DNA of 45,422 bases from Holophagae bacterium (lineage in GTDB: Bacteria; Acidobacteriota; Holophagae; Acanthopleuribacterales; Acanthopleuribacteraceae): contig JAUIFE010000042.1 of the NCBI GenBank assembly GCA_030429565.1, positions 1 through 45,422 of the forward strand. The letters run 5' to 3'. Position numbers and translations under genes: made by a program. Below the pieces are notes generated by a model, which made no database searches, had not been told where the DNA came from, and saw nothing but the letters and a program-made list of their open reading frames with translations. This document shows positions 17,370 to 26,597 of this stretch, piece by piece (position 1 is the stretch's first letter; each line of letters starts with the position of its first letter).

Positions 17370-18895
17370 GGTGCATCTCCTTCCCAGGGTCCGTTCCCCT
17401 CGTCGGCGCGGCGATCTTCGGCCGACCACAACACCAGCGCCGCGCTAAACCATGTTTCGTGTTCGCGTAAGGAAAGTTCGTGGCGATTGGGGTACAGCAA
17501 AGCCAAGCGCCGTTTTAAGTTGGTTAATCCGACGCCGCCTGACTCAGCCGCCGCATCAGGTGCCACCGAGTTACGACAGGTGAAGCGAATCCTGGTCGGC
17601 GTCGCCTCAAGTGAAAGCTGAAGTTCAGCCGCACCCGCCGCCGGTTCTACGCCGTGTTTAAACGCGTTTTCCACCAGCACAATCAAGAGTAAGGGGGCAA
17701 TCGTCGGCGCCTCGTCGGGCACGGTCAGGTCCAATTCGAGCCGTGGTGCGTGGTGTAAGCGAAGCCGGTAGAGCGCCATGTAATCGCGCAGGTAGGCGAC
17801 CTCGTCGGCCAAAGCGACCTGGGCCTCGCGGCCCTTGTAAACCACGTAACGCATCAGGTCGGCCAACTGCAGCACCATCTCCGGCGCCTGATCCGACCTT
17901 TTCAGCGTCAAGGCGTACAGGTTGTTTAGGGTGTTAAAGAGGAAATGCGGGTTAATTTGTTGTTTGAGCAGCGCCAGCTCGGTGCGCATGCGCTCTTTCT
18001 CCAAAGCGTTCACTTCATTAATTTTACTCTGCCATTGCAGCGTTAAAATCACCGGTAGCGTCAAGACCAGCAAGGCCGCCACCGCCAGGCCGTAGCGCGC
18101 ACTGAACGGACCCAGTTCCGCCGGCGTAACCGCGCCCATGTGCCACACCGGCAGCAGCATGGCGAGCTGCGTCAACACCGGGTAACACAGCACCACCGTC
18201 GTCGCCAGCGCCAAACCGTAAACCACCAAACCGGCACGCGCCAGCACCTGTTTCACCAACACATGGCGGTGCAGCCAATACAAGGCGAAGCCACCCAGTG
18301 ACAGGCCAAACAGTTGCAGCGCCCAGGCCAAGAAAAGCGTGAAGTGACGCCATACCTGGGCGAAATCAAAGGTGGCGCCGACCCCATCGCCGCGCTGCCA
18401 GGCCGGTAAATCGGAAACCAGCAGTGCAGCCGCGTACAACGCCGCAACCAGCAGCGCCAACAGCACCGCACGATCGAAACCAAAGCGGTAAACCCCGGTT
18501 TTAAGGCGTTTCGCTTGCAAAAAACCGTGATTTAACAGCAACAGCGCTTCGACCACCACCACCGCCAACAGGATATCGCCTTCACTGCTCAGAAAATGGG
18601 CCGTGCGCGGCGGCGTTAAATCAATCAATACCAGCGTCGCCGGATAGATCAGGAACACCAACGCCTGCAGCAGGCGCAAGCGCCTGTGCGGCCAGGTCTT
18701 TTGTAGGCGCGGTTGCAGATACTTAAAGATCAGAATCGGCGCCAGTTCCAAACATAAACGGCCCGCAATTAGCAGCAACGCGGTCCATGTCGTCGTCGTG
18801 ACGCGCTGCAAGCTGAAGGCTGCGATCAGCCCCAAAAAAATCCATTCTTCACGGGTGCTCAGATAACGCCCCAGGCGTTCGGGTAAGTGTGCCAT
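17366..18895 (-). CDS. LytS/YehU-type membrane sensor histidine kinase
   Basis: A 509-residue kinase. The N-terminal 290 residues hold about seven or eight hydrophobic membrane segments with no separate periplasmic domain. The His_kinase domain has phospho-acceptor H317 in LLKQQINPHFLFNTLNNLY and the following LMRYVVY block. The ATPase domain has the N box VLVENAFKHG and a G box GGVGLTNLKRRL. This architecture pairs with LytTR regulators, and the regulator gene overlaps its 3' end. It starts 194 bp from a divergent ABC exporter gene, an arrangement common for two-component systems that control the neighbouring exporter. The signal is unknown; family members sense small molecules or envelope state. 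Confidence 0.95.
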   Translation of the reverse strand: MAHLPERLGRYLSTREEWIFLGLIAAFSLQRVTTTTWTALLLIAGRLCLELAPILIFKYLQPRLQKTWPHRRLRLLQALVFLIYPATLVLIDLTPPRTAHFLSSEGDILLAVVVVEALLLLNHGFLQAKRLKTGVYRFGFDRAVLLALLVAALYAAALLVSDLPAWQRGDGVGATFDFAQVWRHFTLFLAWALQLFGLSLGGFALYWLHRHVLVKQVLARAGLVVYGLALATTVVLCYPVLTQLAMLLPVWHMGAVTPAELGPFSARYGLAVAALLVLTLPVILTLQWQSKINEVNALEKERMRTELALLKQQINPHFLFNTLNNLYALTLKRSDQAPEMVLQLADLMRYVVYKGREAQVALADEVAYLRDYMALYRLRLHHAPRLELDLTVPDEAPTIAPLLLIVLVENAFKHGVEPAAGAAELQLSLEATPTRIRFTCRNSVAPDAAAESGGVGLTNLKRRLALLYPNRHELSLREHETWFSAALVLWSAEDRRADEGNGPWEGDAP

Positions 18896-19089
18896 GGCGC
18901 CATTATCGCGTGCGGGTCCGAGCTTGTCATGAGTTCGGTGACCAAGGTCCGATTTTCGCTGATGAACGGCACCATGCCGTTGATCACGCCAAAGGCGACC
19001 TTGATCCCTTATTGAATGGTTTGCGCGCGCGGCCCGGTTAAGGTGCGCTCAGGCCCCAGCGGCCAATGCGTTCCCCAAGGATTTCGACC

Positions 19090-19968
19090 ATGCTGACCAT
19101 TCGCAATCTGTCTAAGACCTACGCCAACGGCGTCAAAGCGCTCGACCGCGTCAACCTTGACATCGCGCCCGGGTTGTTCGGTTTGCTCGGCCCCAACGGC
19201 GCCGGCAAATCAACGCTGATGCGCACCATCGCCGGCCTGCAAAACGCCGACAGCGGCGACATCCATTTCGACGGTGTCGATGTGCGCCACAACCCCAACG
19301 CCCTGCAGCGACGCTTGGGTTACGTCCCGCAAAGCTTCGGCGTCTACCCACGATTTTCGGCGCTGCGCCTACTCGATCATTTCGCCGTGCTGAAAGGCGT
19401 CGGCGACCGCCGCCGACGCCGTGAGCAAATCGCCGCCGTGCTGGCTGAAACCGGCCTGGCCGACGCCGCCAACCGCGCCGTTAGCACCTACTCCGGCGGC
19501 ATGTTGCGGCGTTTTGGCATCGCCGTCGCCTTGCTCGGTGATCCGGCGCTTATCATCACCGACGAACCCACCGCCGGCCTCGACCCCGAGGAACGCAACC
19601 GCTTCCACCAACTCTTGGCGCGTTTGGCCGCCAACCGCGTCGTCATCCTTTCGACCCACATTGTTGAAGACGTGCGCAACCTCTGCCCCAGGGCCGTCAT
19701 TCTCGCCGCCGGCCGGATCCTTCGTCACGGCACGCCCGCGCAATGGGTGGCCGAACTGCACGGCAAGGTTTGGCGCAAAACCCTCGCCCCGCATCATGCA
19801 AGCGCCGCCCGCCAAAAATACGACCTACTCTCCACCCGCCTCCAAGAAGGGCAACTGATGATTCATGTCGTTGCCGACCGTGCCCCCGACGACGGCTTCA
19901 CCCCAGTCGAACCCGATCTTGAGGACGTTTATTTCCACTTACTTCAGCGCAACGACCGCCAAGGATGA
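19090..19968 (+). CDS. ABC transporter ATP-binding protein
   Basis: A 292-residue ABC ATPase of the CcmA/drug-export type. Walker A is GPNGAGKST (34-42), the signature is YSGGM, Walker B runs into DEPTAGLD, and the switch His is in STHIVEDV. The start at 19090 has AAGGA 8 nt upstream; an in-frame ATG at 19066 lacks one. The stop is 3 bp before a very large membrane permease on the same strand, so the two form one exporter. The C-terminal 80 residues are a family-variable regulatory part. The divergent LytS/LytTR pair may regulate it. Confidence 0.95.
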   Translation: MLTIRNLSKTYANGVKALDRVNLDIAPGLFGLLGPNGAGKSTLMRTIAGLQNADSGDIHFDGVDVRHNPNALQRRLGYVPQSFGVYPRFSALRLLDHFAVLKGVGDRRRRREQIAAVLAETGLADAANRAVSTYSGGMLRRFGIAVALLGDPALIITDEPTAGLDPEERNRFHQLLARLAANRVVILSTHIVEDVRNLCPRAVILAAGRILRHGTPAQWVAELHGKVWRKTLAPHHASAARQKYDLLSTRLQEGQLMIHVVADRAPDDGFTPVEPDLEDVYFHLLQRNDRQG

Positions 19969-19971
19969 GCC

Positions 19972-22900
19972 ATGTTTTTTGAATTGCTTTGTTTCGAATG
20001 GCGCTGCTACAGCCGCCGTTTCTTGTGGCTTGCCGCCGCGTTCACCTTTGCCGGCTTGGGTTTCGCCATGACCGGCCGTGTCGGCTCCGGCGCGCCGACG
20101 CTGCTGAATTCGGCCTATGCGCTCATTCCGCTTTACCAATTACTGACGCTTGCCGCCGTCGTCAAAATTGCCGCCTTCAGCGCGATCGCCGTCCTCCGCG
20201 ACACCAACCACGACACCGAAGCACTCGTCTACAGCACCGGCGTCACGCGCGCCCGTTTTCTGGCCGCGCGCTTTAGTGGCTTACTGACCGTTTCTTTTTC
20301 CGTCGTCGCCGCCGCCGCGTTGGGCATCGTGCTGCGCGCCCATTGGCCGCACGGTCTCGACGGCACCTTTGCAGGCATCAATCCCCTTTTGCACCTGCGC
20401 ATTTTGATCGTTTATGTGCTGCCCAACCTGCTCTTCATCGCGAGCTTGCTCTTCGCCGTCGCGCTGCGTACCCGCCACGCCGCCGCCACCTTTGTCGCGG
20501 GCCTGATCCTCTACGCGTTTTACTTGGCCTCGGCAAGTCTCATTGGTTCGCCGTTTATGACCGGCGAACCCGCCACAATCGGCCCAAAACTGCAATGCTT
20601 GGCCGCCCTGCTCGATCCGCTCGCCGTCACCCCCTTCTTCCAGCAAACCGAGAGCTGGACCCGACCCATGCGCGACACGTTGTTTCCGCCGTTCAGCCGG
20701 CTGTGGCTCGCTAACCGGACCTTGTGGCTCGCCGTCACCGCCCTCGTTTGGCGCAACACGCTGCGTGGCTTTCACCTGCAGTTACCCACGGCACGCGCAA
20801 AGCCGTGGCGTTTTTCCCTGCCGACCCGCACCGGTCCAAGCGCCATGTGCGCCGATGCCGTTTATCGGGCCGTCCAACCCAGCCACGGACCCACGCAGAA
20901 CCCGCGGGTTTGGCTCGCCTGCTTGCGGCTGGAACTCGGCCTGCTGGTTAGAAGTGTGCCGTTTTGGATCATCCTGGGACTTTGGTGTGCGTTGCTGCTG
21001 GGTGAAATCGCGCCGCTGACCCAACCCGATCTATTCGGCGCGCGTCGCCTGCCGCTGACCGCGCTATTGCTCAAGCGCTTCCAGTTCGATCTGTTGCCAG
21101 GATTCGTGCTGCTGGTTTTGCTTTTCTATAGTGGTGAAATCCGTTGGCGTGAGCGCGATCAAGACATCGACGCGCTGGTCGCGACCACCGCCGCCGGTGA
21201 CGGTGTGGTCCTCGCCGCCAAATTAACCACCCTGGGTTTGCTCCCCCTGCTTTTTTTCGCTGTCGCCGTTTTGCTGTGCGTTGGTTTTCAATGCAGCCAT
21301 GGTTGGTTCCACTTCGAAGCCAAGCAGTACCTCGGCCTGGTGTTGTTTGGCGGGTTGCCGCTCGTGTTGTGGAGCGCGCCTTTTTGGTTGCTGCAAAACC
21401 TGGCGCCCAACAAGATGATCGGCAGCTTGGCCGGCGCGATCCTGTGCGTGCTCAGCTACGGCGGTTTGTGCGGAGCACTGGGTTTAACCCACCCGCTGTG
21501 GCGGTTCGGTGTCATTCCCGGCTACCGTTATTCCGACATGAACGGGTACCACCATTTGATTCAAGTATTTGCCTGGTACAGCGCTTTCTGGGTCGCCCTC
21601 GCCCTCGCCATGGTTCTATTGCGTTTGGGCCGCCAACGTGGCGATGCTGCGCAACCCTTGCCAGTGCGCCTGCATGGTTTGATGAAGCGGCCACGGTGGA
21701 CGGCGCTGACGCTGAGTTTGCTGTGCGTCATCGGCCTAGGGGTAGGTATCGGTGTCCAAACCCATCGCGCCGGCGGCAACCGCACCACGGCGGCGTCGCA
21801 GCAACAACGCGCCGAATACGAACACCGCTTCGCAGCCTTTCGCCATCGCGCCCAGCCGAAAATCCAAGCGATTGAAACCGAGATGCAACTGTTCCCCGAA
21901 CAACAGCGGTACATGGTGGAAGGCCGTTACCAAATACATAACCACCACAACCAACCGCTATCCGACATGCTCGTGACCCTCAACCCGAAGCTAACGCTGC
22001 AAACCCTGCAAGTCGCGGGTGCGACGCGGTCGGAAAGGGACTCTGGCGGTGTTGTCTTTCGCTTCGACCCGCCGCTGGCGCCTGGCGCCGTCACCACCTT
22101 GAGCTTCACCATCGACCACCGTAATCACGGCTTTGGTGCGCCGATGCCGCGCCACCGCGTTTTCGCCAACGGCACCGTCTTGCACAGCAGCGGCTGGTTC
22201 CCGACCATCGGTTATGTACCCGCCAAAGAGCTACAGAGTGCGGCGCAACGCACCAAACAGGGTTTGAGCCCAATCCGAACGGCGGCAGCCCCGGCCGACG
22301 CGAAACCCGTTCACGATGATTTCATCCAGTTCGAAACGCGCATATCCACCAGCGCCGACCAAACCGCGCTGGCTCCTGGCCGCTTGATCGCCCAGGGCGG
22401 CAACCAAAACCGCCGCTGGTTTCACTACCGCGCCGACCGTCCGATTCGCAATGCAATCGTTTACCTCTCGGCCAGGTACAGCCACGAAAAACAAGAGGTG
22501 GCCGGCGTCCAGGTGTCCGTTTACGCGGACGCGGCGCGACCCAACAACAGCAAACGGCTTTTGCAAGCCGCCGCCGCCACCCTCGCCTTCGGCCAACGCC
22601 GCTTTGGCGCGTCCCCGCCAAGTGAACTGCGCATCGCGGCCGTGCCAACGCTCAGCGGCATCTCAGGATATGCGGCGCCAGGTTTGGTGCTGGTCGGCGA
22701 GCACAGCGGTTTTGAGGCGATGCACCGCTCCGGCGGCGCCATGTCGCACGGCATCCGCCGTACCATCCACGAGGTGGCGCACCAGTGGTGGGGCCTGCAA
22801 GTCGCGCCCGCCAACGACGATTCGGGCGGCATGTTATTTGTGGAATCCTTGGCCAAGACCACCGAATTAATGCTGATGGAAGACATGGCCGGATCCGAAG

Positions 22901-23541
22901 TAATGGGTCGTTACCTGGATCGCGAGGTGGCGCGTTATTTCCGCGAGCGCCGTCGCGTGACCGAACCCGAAGTGGCGCTGTCGCACATGGCGCCGTCTCA
23001 GCGCTACTTAACCTATGCCAAAGGCGGCGCGGCGTTTGTCGCCTTGCGCAACCGGCTCGGCGCGGCCACCCTCGACCGCGCGCTCCAGCGTTTACTGCAG
23101 GATCACGCCTATCCTGGCCGGCCACCGACCGCCACCGACCTCGTCGACCTGCTCATCGCGGAAGCTCCCCGGCACGCGGCCTTCATCCGCGAATGGTTAA
23201 CCACGGTGACCTTCTACCGCTCGAACCTGGAGCGCTGTGAGCTGGTCGCACTCGCCGACGGCCGACAACGCCTGGACATCGACCTAACGCTTGGCAAGTG
23301 GCGCCAGGATGAAGCCGGCGAGGCGCAGCGCGAAGCATTTACCGACCAACTGAGCTGGACGGTAACCCTTGGCGACGGCACCATCCTGCACCAAACCACC
23401 CGCGTCTGCGACGGGCCAAACCGGCTGAGCACGATCCTACCCAGTCGCCCAACCGCGATCACCATCGACGCCGAGCGCGCGCTGCTGGACGAAAACCGCA
23501 CGTCAACCCAACAAGCCTTGCGGGCGGCGCTAGCGCGGTAA
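19972..23541 (+). CDS. ABC-2-type permease fused to M1-like metallopeptidase
   Basis: A 1189-residue fusion. Residues about 1-600 contain two sets of around six membrane segments, typical of two ABC-2 half-permeases in tandem. Residues about 620-1189 form an M1-aminopeptidase-like module. Its zinc motif HEVAH is at 933-937, and the third ligand is probably E958 in FVESLAKTTELM. The catalytic Tyr is probably Y1015 in YLTYAKGG. The spacing between HEXXH and the Glu is 20 residues rather than the usual 18. The gene follows its ABC ATPase by 3 bp. Proteins of this layout are annotated as ABC permease/M1 aminopeptidase fusions in several phyla. Their substrate is unknown; peptide export or processing is a reasonable guess. 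Confidence 0.93.
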   Translation: MFFELLCFEWRCYSRRFLWLAAAFTFAGLGFAMTGRVGSGAPTLLNSAYALIPLYQLLTLAAVVKIAAFSAIAVLRDTNHDTEALVYSTGVTRARFLAARFSGLLTVSFSVVAAAALGIVLRAHWPHGLDGTFAGINPLLHLRILIVYVLPNLLFIASLLFAVALRTRHAAATFVAGLILYAFYLASASLIGSPFMTGEPATIGPKLQCLAALLDPLAVTPFFQQTESWTRPMRDTLFPPFSRLWLANRTLWLAVTALVWRNTLRGFHLQLPTARAKPWRFSLPTRTGPSAMCADAVYRAVQPSHGPTQNPRVWLACLRLELGLLVRSVPFWIILGLWCALLLGEIAPLTQPDLFGARRLPLTALLLKRFQFDLLPGFVLLVLLFYSGEIRWRERDQDIDALVATTAAGDGVVLAAKLTTLGLLPLLFFAVAVLLCVGFQCSHGWFHFEAKQYLGLVLFGGLPLVLWSAPFWLLQNLAPNKMIGSLAGAILCVLSYGGLCGALGLTHPLWRFGVIPGYRYSDMNGYHHLIQVFAWYSAFWVALALAMVLLRLGRQRGDAAQPLPVRLHGLMKRPRWTALTLSLLCVIGLGVGIGVQTHRAGGNRTTAASQQQRAEYEHRFAAFRHRAQPKIQAIETEMQLFPEQQRYMVEGRYQIHNHHNQPLSDMLVTLNPKLTLQTLQVAGATRSERDSGGVVFRFDPPLAPGAVTTLSFTIDHRNHGFGAPMPRHRVFANGTVLHSSGWFPTIGYVPAKELQSAAQRTKQGLSPIRTAAAPADAKPVHDDFIQFETRISTSADQTALAPGRLIAQGGNQNRRWFHYRADRPIRNAIVYLSARYSHEKQEVAGVQVSVYADAARPNNSKRLLQAAAATLAFGQRRFGASPPSELRIAAVPTLSGISGYAAPGLVLVGEHSGFEAMHRSGGAMSHGIRRTIHEVAHQWWGLQVAPANDDSGGMLFVESLAKTTELMLMEDMAGSEVMGRYLDREVARYFRERRRVTEPEVALSHMAPSQRYLTYAKGGAAFVALRNRLGAATLDRALQRLLQDHAYPGRPPTATDLVDLLIAEAPRHAAFIREWLTTVTFYRSNLERCELVALADGRQRLDIDLTLGKWRQDEAGEAQREAFTDQLSWTVTLGDGTILHQTTRVCDGPNRLSTILPSRPTAITIDAERALLDENRTSTQQALRAALAR

Positions 23542-23558
23542 TTGGGTTTGCGACCAGC

Positions 23559-23583
23559 GGGGGAAAGTTGCGAGCTTTCCCCC
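23559..23583 (+). terminator. Stem-loop after the ABC/M1 gene
   Basis: A perfect 9-bp stem GGGGGAAAG/CTTTCCCCC with a 7-nt loop begins 17 bp after the stop codon. It lacks a T tract on the plus strand, so if it terminates transcription it is not a canonical intrinsic terminator. Confidence 0.45.
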
Positions 23584-23667
23584 AAAACCACAGCATCCGA
23601 CCGGTCACAAACAATGGTAGCCTGGAACCCGATTTGGTAAGACATGCAGCAACACGAGGCGATGGTA

Positions 23668-24066
23668 ATGTTTGTTCGCGAAATCCATGAAGACGATTGG
23701 CAAGGCGTTTTTTCCAATGACAGCGAGGTTCCCTGTGAGCGCTTGGAACAGGTCGTTAATGGGTTAAGGAAACTGAATGGTGACAACAAAACGACCGTGG
23801 TTTTAAGTCGCGATGAGGATAATTACCTGATCGCCGGCGGCGGGAATGACGGATTTTACATCTGCAATGTGTGCCTTGCCGGGTCGATGGCTTACCTAAT
23901 CGATCCAAATCAAGGCGCGGGAAACATCGCCCTCGTCGCCGGCGGCCAAGAAGGTGATTACCCACGATCCTATGCCGTCACGCTGGATGATCTTTTGTTG
24001 GCTGCAGAAACCTTTGCAACCAAGGGCGTGCTGAACGAGACGCTGACTTGGGAGCCGCAAGGATGA
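23668..24066 (+). CDS. Imm1-family immunity-like protein
   Basis: A 132-residue small acidic cytoplasmic protein. Its middle reads NYLIAGGGNDGFYICNV, then NIALVAGGQEGDYPRSYAV and a C-terminal TLTWEP. This GGG...GGQ...YP...W pattern is typical of the Imm1 family of immunity proteins in polymorphic toxin systems. GAGG 8 nt upstream favours the ATG at 23668; in-frame ATGs at 23644 and 23662 are alternatives. No toxin gene precedes it. The region after it is repeat-rich, so its partner may have been lost, or it may protect against toxins of neighbours. The Imm1 call is motif-based. Confidence 0.72.
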   Translation: MFVREIHEDDWQGVFSNDSEVPCERLEQVVNGLRKLNGDNKTTVVLSRDEDNYLIAGGGNDGFYICNVCLAGSMAYLIDPNQGAGNIALVAGGQEGDYPRSYAVTLDDLLLAAETFATKGVLNETLTWEPQG

Positions 24067-24114
24067 CAGCAAGGCCGGGGCAACGCCTGTTGTTGGACGA
24101 GAAAAACGAAAGGG

Positions 24115-25036
24115 CATTTTTGGGACACCCACCGTTTTCTTTGGTGAATGTCCCGATTTGGGGCTTAGGACGCGCCGGGTTTTTTGCCTGACCCGGCTTC
24201 GCGGTTTGCGCGCCCCGCCAGGACGCACCGGATATAATGCGCGGGCTGATCACGAATGAACCGGCGGATAGTGCCGGCAGCGGCGCTGGAGGTGCCGCCG
24301 CGACCCATGCCGAAAGGGGTCTTTAAATGAAGGTGAGGCAACGCCGAACCTCCTCCAGCGGTGCCGAAGGTACCACACATAACAGCCCAGGGTTTTAACC
24401 CTGGGTGCTCGGGGTTCCCGAACCGCAGGCGCTGGAGGTGCCGGCATTTGAGGGCGCCTGCCCTGTTGCCATGCAGGCCCTGGAGGTGCCGGCATTTGAG
24501 GGGTGCTGATGTTTTCGCTACGCCGGCGAGATGGAGAAATAAAGGGGGACGCAGTGTTTGTGGGGTGGCTCGCAATCATTGTGGTATGCAATGTGGGGGC
24601 ATGGCGGTTTATTGAGATTTTGTGTGGCACCTTTGGCGCCAGATTTCGGGAACTCCCAGCACCCAGGGTTTTAACCCTGGGTGCTCGGGGTTCCCGAACC
24701 GCAGGCGCTGGAGGTGCCGGCCTTTGAGGGCGCCTGCCCTGTTGCCATGCAGGCGCTGGAGTGCCGGCCTTTGAGGGGTGCTGATGTTTTCGCTACGCCG
24801 GCGAGATGGGGAAATAAAGGGGGCGCAGTTTCAGTGGGGTGGCTCGCAATCATTGTGGTATGCAATGCGGGGGTATGGCGGTTGATTTAGATTTTGTTTG
24901 GCGCCTTCAGCGCCTGCGGTTCGGGAACTCCCGGCACCCCGGGCTGAAGCCCGGGGCTGTTATGTGTCGTCCCGTTGGGACTGCTTGAGGTGGTTCGCCG
25001 TTGGCTCACGTTTAAATTAGTTGTGGGCCTAACAGG
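24115..25036. repeat. Dispersed GC-rich repeat, copy 1
   Basis: This non-coding block reappears at 32637-33310. It opens with a hairpin, GGGACACCCACC ... TGTCCC. It then carries the near-palindrome CCCAGGGTTTTAACCCTGGG at about 24386 and again at about 24662, because an internal unit of about 276 bp is tandemly duplicated here. It ends with GGCTGTTATGTGTCG and a short AT-rich piece that runs into the 89-bp tandem repeat. No transposase is present. The layout suggests a non-autonomous mobile or REP-like family. Confidence 0.85.
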
Positions 25037-25481
25037 GCGGTGTGCGCGTCCCTCCAGGACGCGCCGGGTCATCATCTCAATGGGCCGCCCGCCCTCATTT
25101 GCACACCTTTTCCGTTTCTTGTCGCGCGGTGTGCGCGTCCCTCCAGGACGCGCCGGGTCATCATCTCAATGGGCCGCCCGCCCTCATTTGCACACCCTTT
25201 CCGTTTCTTGTCGCGCGCTGTGCCCGTCCCTCCAGGACGCGCCGGGTCATCATTTCAATGGGCCGCCCGCCCTCATTTGCACACCCTTTCCGTTTCTTAT
25301 CGCGCGCTGTGCGCGTCCCTCCAGGACGCGCCGGGTCGTCATTTCAATGGGCCGCCCGCCCTCATTTACACACCCTTTCCGTTTCTTATCGCGCGGTGTG
25401 AGAGTCCCTCCAGGCCGCGCCGGGTCATCATTTCAGCGCGGCGCCCCTTATTTGCACACCATTTCCGTTTCATATCGCGCC
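25037..25481. repeat. 89-bp tandem repeat, five copies
   Basis: The element CCTCCAGGAC recurs at 25051, 25140, 25229, 25318 and about 25407. Each of the first copies contains the perfect hairpin GCGCGTCC/GGACGCGC with a 5-nt loop. The third and fifth copies carry changes in the stem. The last unit overlaps the final codons and stop of the flavoprotein gene at 25448. The same hairpin motif occurs singly in the dispersed repeats near 24205 and 33310. Confidence 0.93.
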
Positions 25482-26593
25482 GCGTGGCGTCGTTGCCAGA
25501 AAGGCGACGCGGTGAAACGTTGCTCGAGGCCGTAAAACAACAAGCGGTGGCGGCAGTAACGTTGCCAAATTTGTTCGATTTGGGCGGTGTACGCCTTTTG
25601 GACGGCGGCCCGGCTTGAAACACCGCCGTTTTTGAACCTTTGCGATTTTTTCAGCAAATCACAGAGCTGCATCGCCGTCGCCATCGCGTGGAACATGCCC
25701 TGCGACGAAAGTGGATCGAAAGCACAGGCTGCATCACCAACCGCCGCCCATAATCGGCCTGCCGGTTGCGGTAGGCGGCTGGAGCCGGCTGGGACGATGC
25801 CGTGCAAGAACAGCTCGGGTTTTTGGGGGTTGATCCATTGTGCCAATACCGGTTCGCGACCCACCTTTGCTAAGAAGCTGTCGGCCTCGCGGTGCAAGGC
25901 GCTGTCGATCAGGTCGCTGTCACTTTGGTACGCCAACACACGCCGTCCGTTTGGCAACGGCGCGCTGTACCACCAGCCGTTTTCGGCGGCATGGATGGTG
26001 CCCATCGCCCGGACATCCGTGTTGGGAATCGTTGCCCAACACGCCGTTAAGCGGTCCAAGTGGATTCGTGCACCCGTCTGGTGTTTGGCGAACGGCGCCG
26101 CGCGGCCGCCCGCGTCGATGACGTAGCCGGCCCGCACCTTCTGTTCGCGGCCTTCCCCTTCGTCATGCAGTTGCAAATGCACCGTTTCACCGTCGCTTTC
26201 GGCTTTTTGAAACCGAACCGGCCGCCGGAACGTGGCACCGACCGCCGCTGCTTGTTCGCGTAGAAAGCGCTCAAACGCAGGGCGATCCAAGTGGAACCCA
26301 AAGCCGTCGGGATTGCGCAGGTCATCGTTGATCTGGAGCCGCGACGAACCCCAATAACTCTGCATGCCCAACGCGCGGCGATGGGGCGAATCGGGCCGCG
26401 TCAGCTCCCCAAACAAGCCCAGCGGTTCGAGAATACGCCGCGCCGCCGCCGGCAAACACTCGCCAATCCGCGCCGGCGGTTCTTTTTGCCGATCCAACAG
26501 CAACACCCGACAGCTCGGTGCGAGCGCGATGGCCGCGATACAGCCCGCAACGCCCGCACCAATAATGGCCACGTCCCATGCGAAGTCCGTCAT
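25448..26593 (-). CDS. LodB-like FAD-dependent oxidoreductase
   Basis: A 381-residue flavoprotein. The N-terminal dinucleotide-binding motif is AIIGAGVAGCIAAIAL. It is followed by RIGECLPAAARRILEPLGL, a pattern of the tryptophan-halogenase/LodB group, and GFHLDRPAFERFLREQ. The second FAD motif is LWAAVGDAACAFDPLSSQGM. LodB proteins are needed to build the cysteine tryptophylquinone cofactor in their LodA partner. The gene starts 4 bp after the stop of the catalase/LodA-like gene, so the two form an operon. Start chosen at the ATG giving MTDFAWDVAIIG; longer in-frame starts lie inside the upstream gene. Its last residues (RYETEMVCK) are encoded by a copy of the 89-bp tandem repeat. Confidence 0.87.
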   Translation of the reverse strand: MTDFAWDVAIIGAGVAGCIAAIALAPSCRVLLLDRQKEPPARIGECLPAAARRILEPLGLFGELTRPDSPHRRALGMQSYWGSSRLQINDDLRNPDGFGFHLDRPAFERFLREQAAAVGATFRRPVRFQKAESDGETVHLQLHDEGEGREQKVRAGYVIDAGGRAAPFAKHQTGARIHLDRLTACWATIPNTDVRAMGTIHAAENGWWYSAPLPNGRRVLAYQSDSDLIDSALHREADSFLAKVGREPVLAQWINPQKPELFLHGIVPAGSSRLPQPAGRLWAAVGDAACAFDPLSSQGMFHAMATAMQLCDLLKKSQRFKNGGVSSRAAVQKAYTAQIEQIWQRYCRHRLLFYGLEQRFTASPFWQRRHAARYETEMVCK

Positions 26594-26597
26594 GCGC

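Noticed and set aside
25040..25618. Repetitive Arg/Pro-rich open frames over the 89-bp tandem array
   Set aside because: A period of 89 is not divisible by three, all three frames stay open only because of composition, and there is no ribosome binding site.
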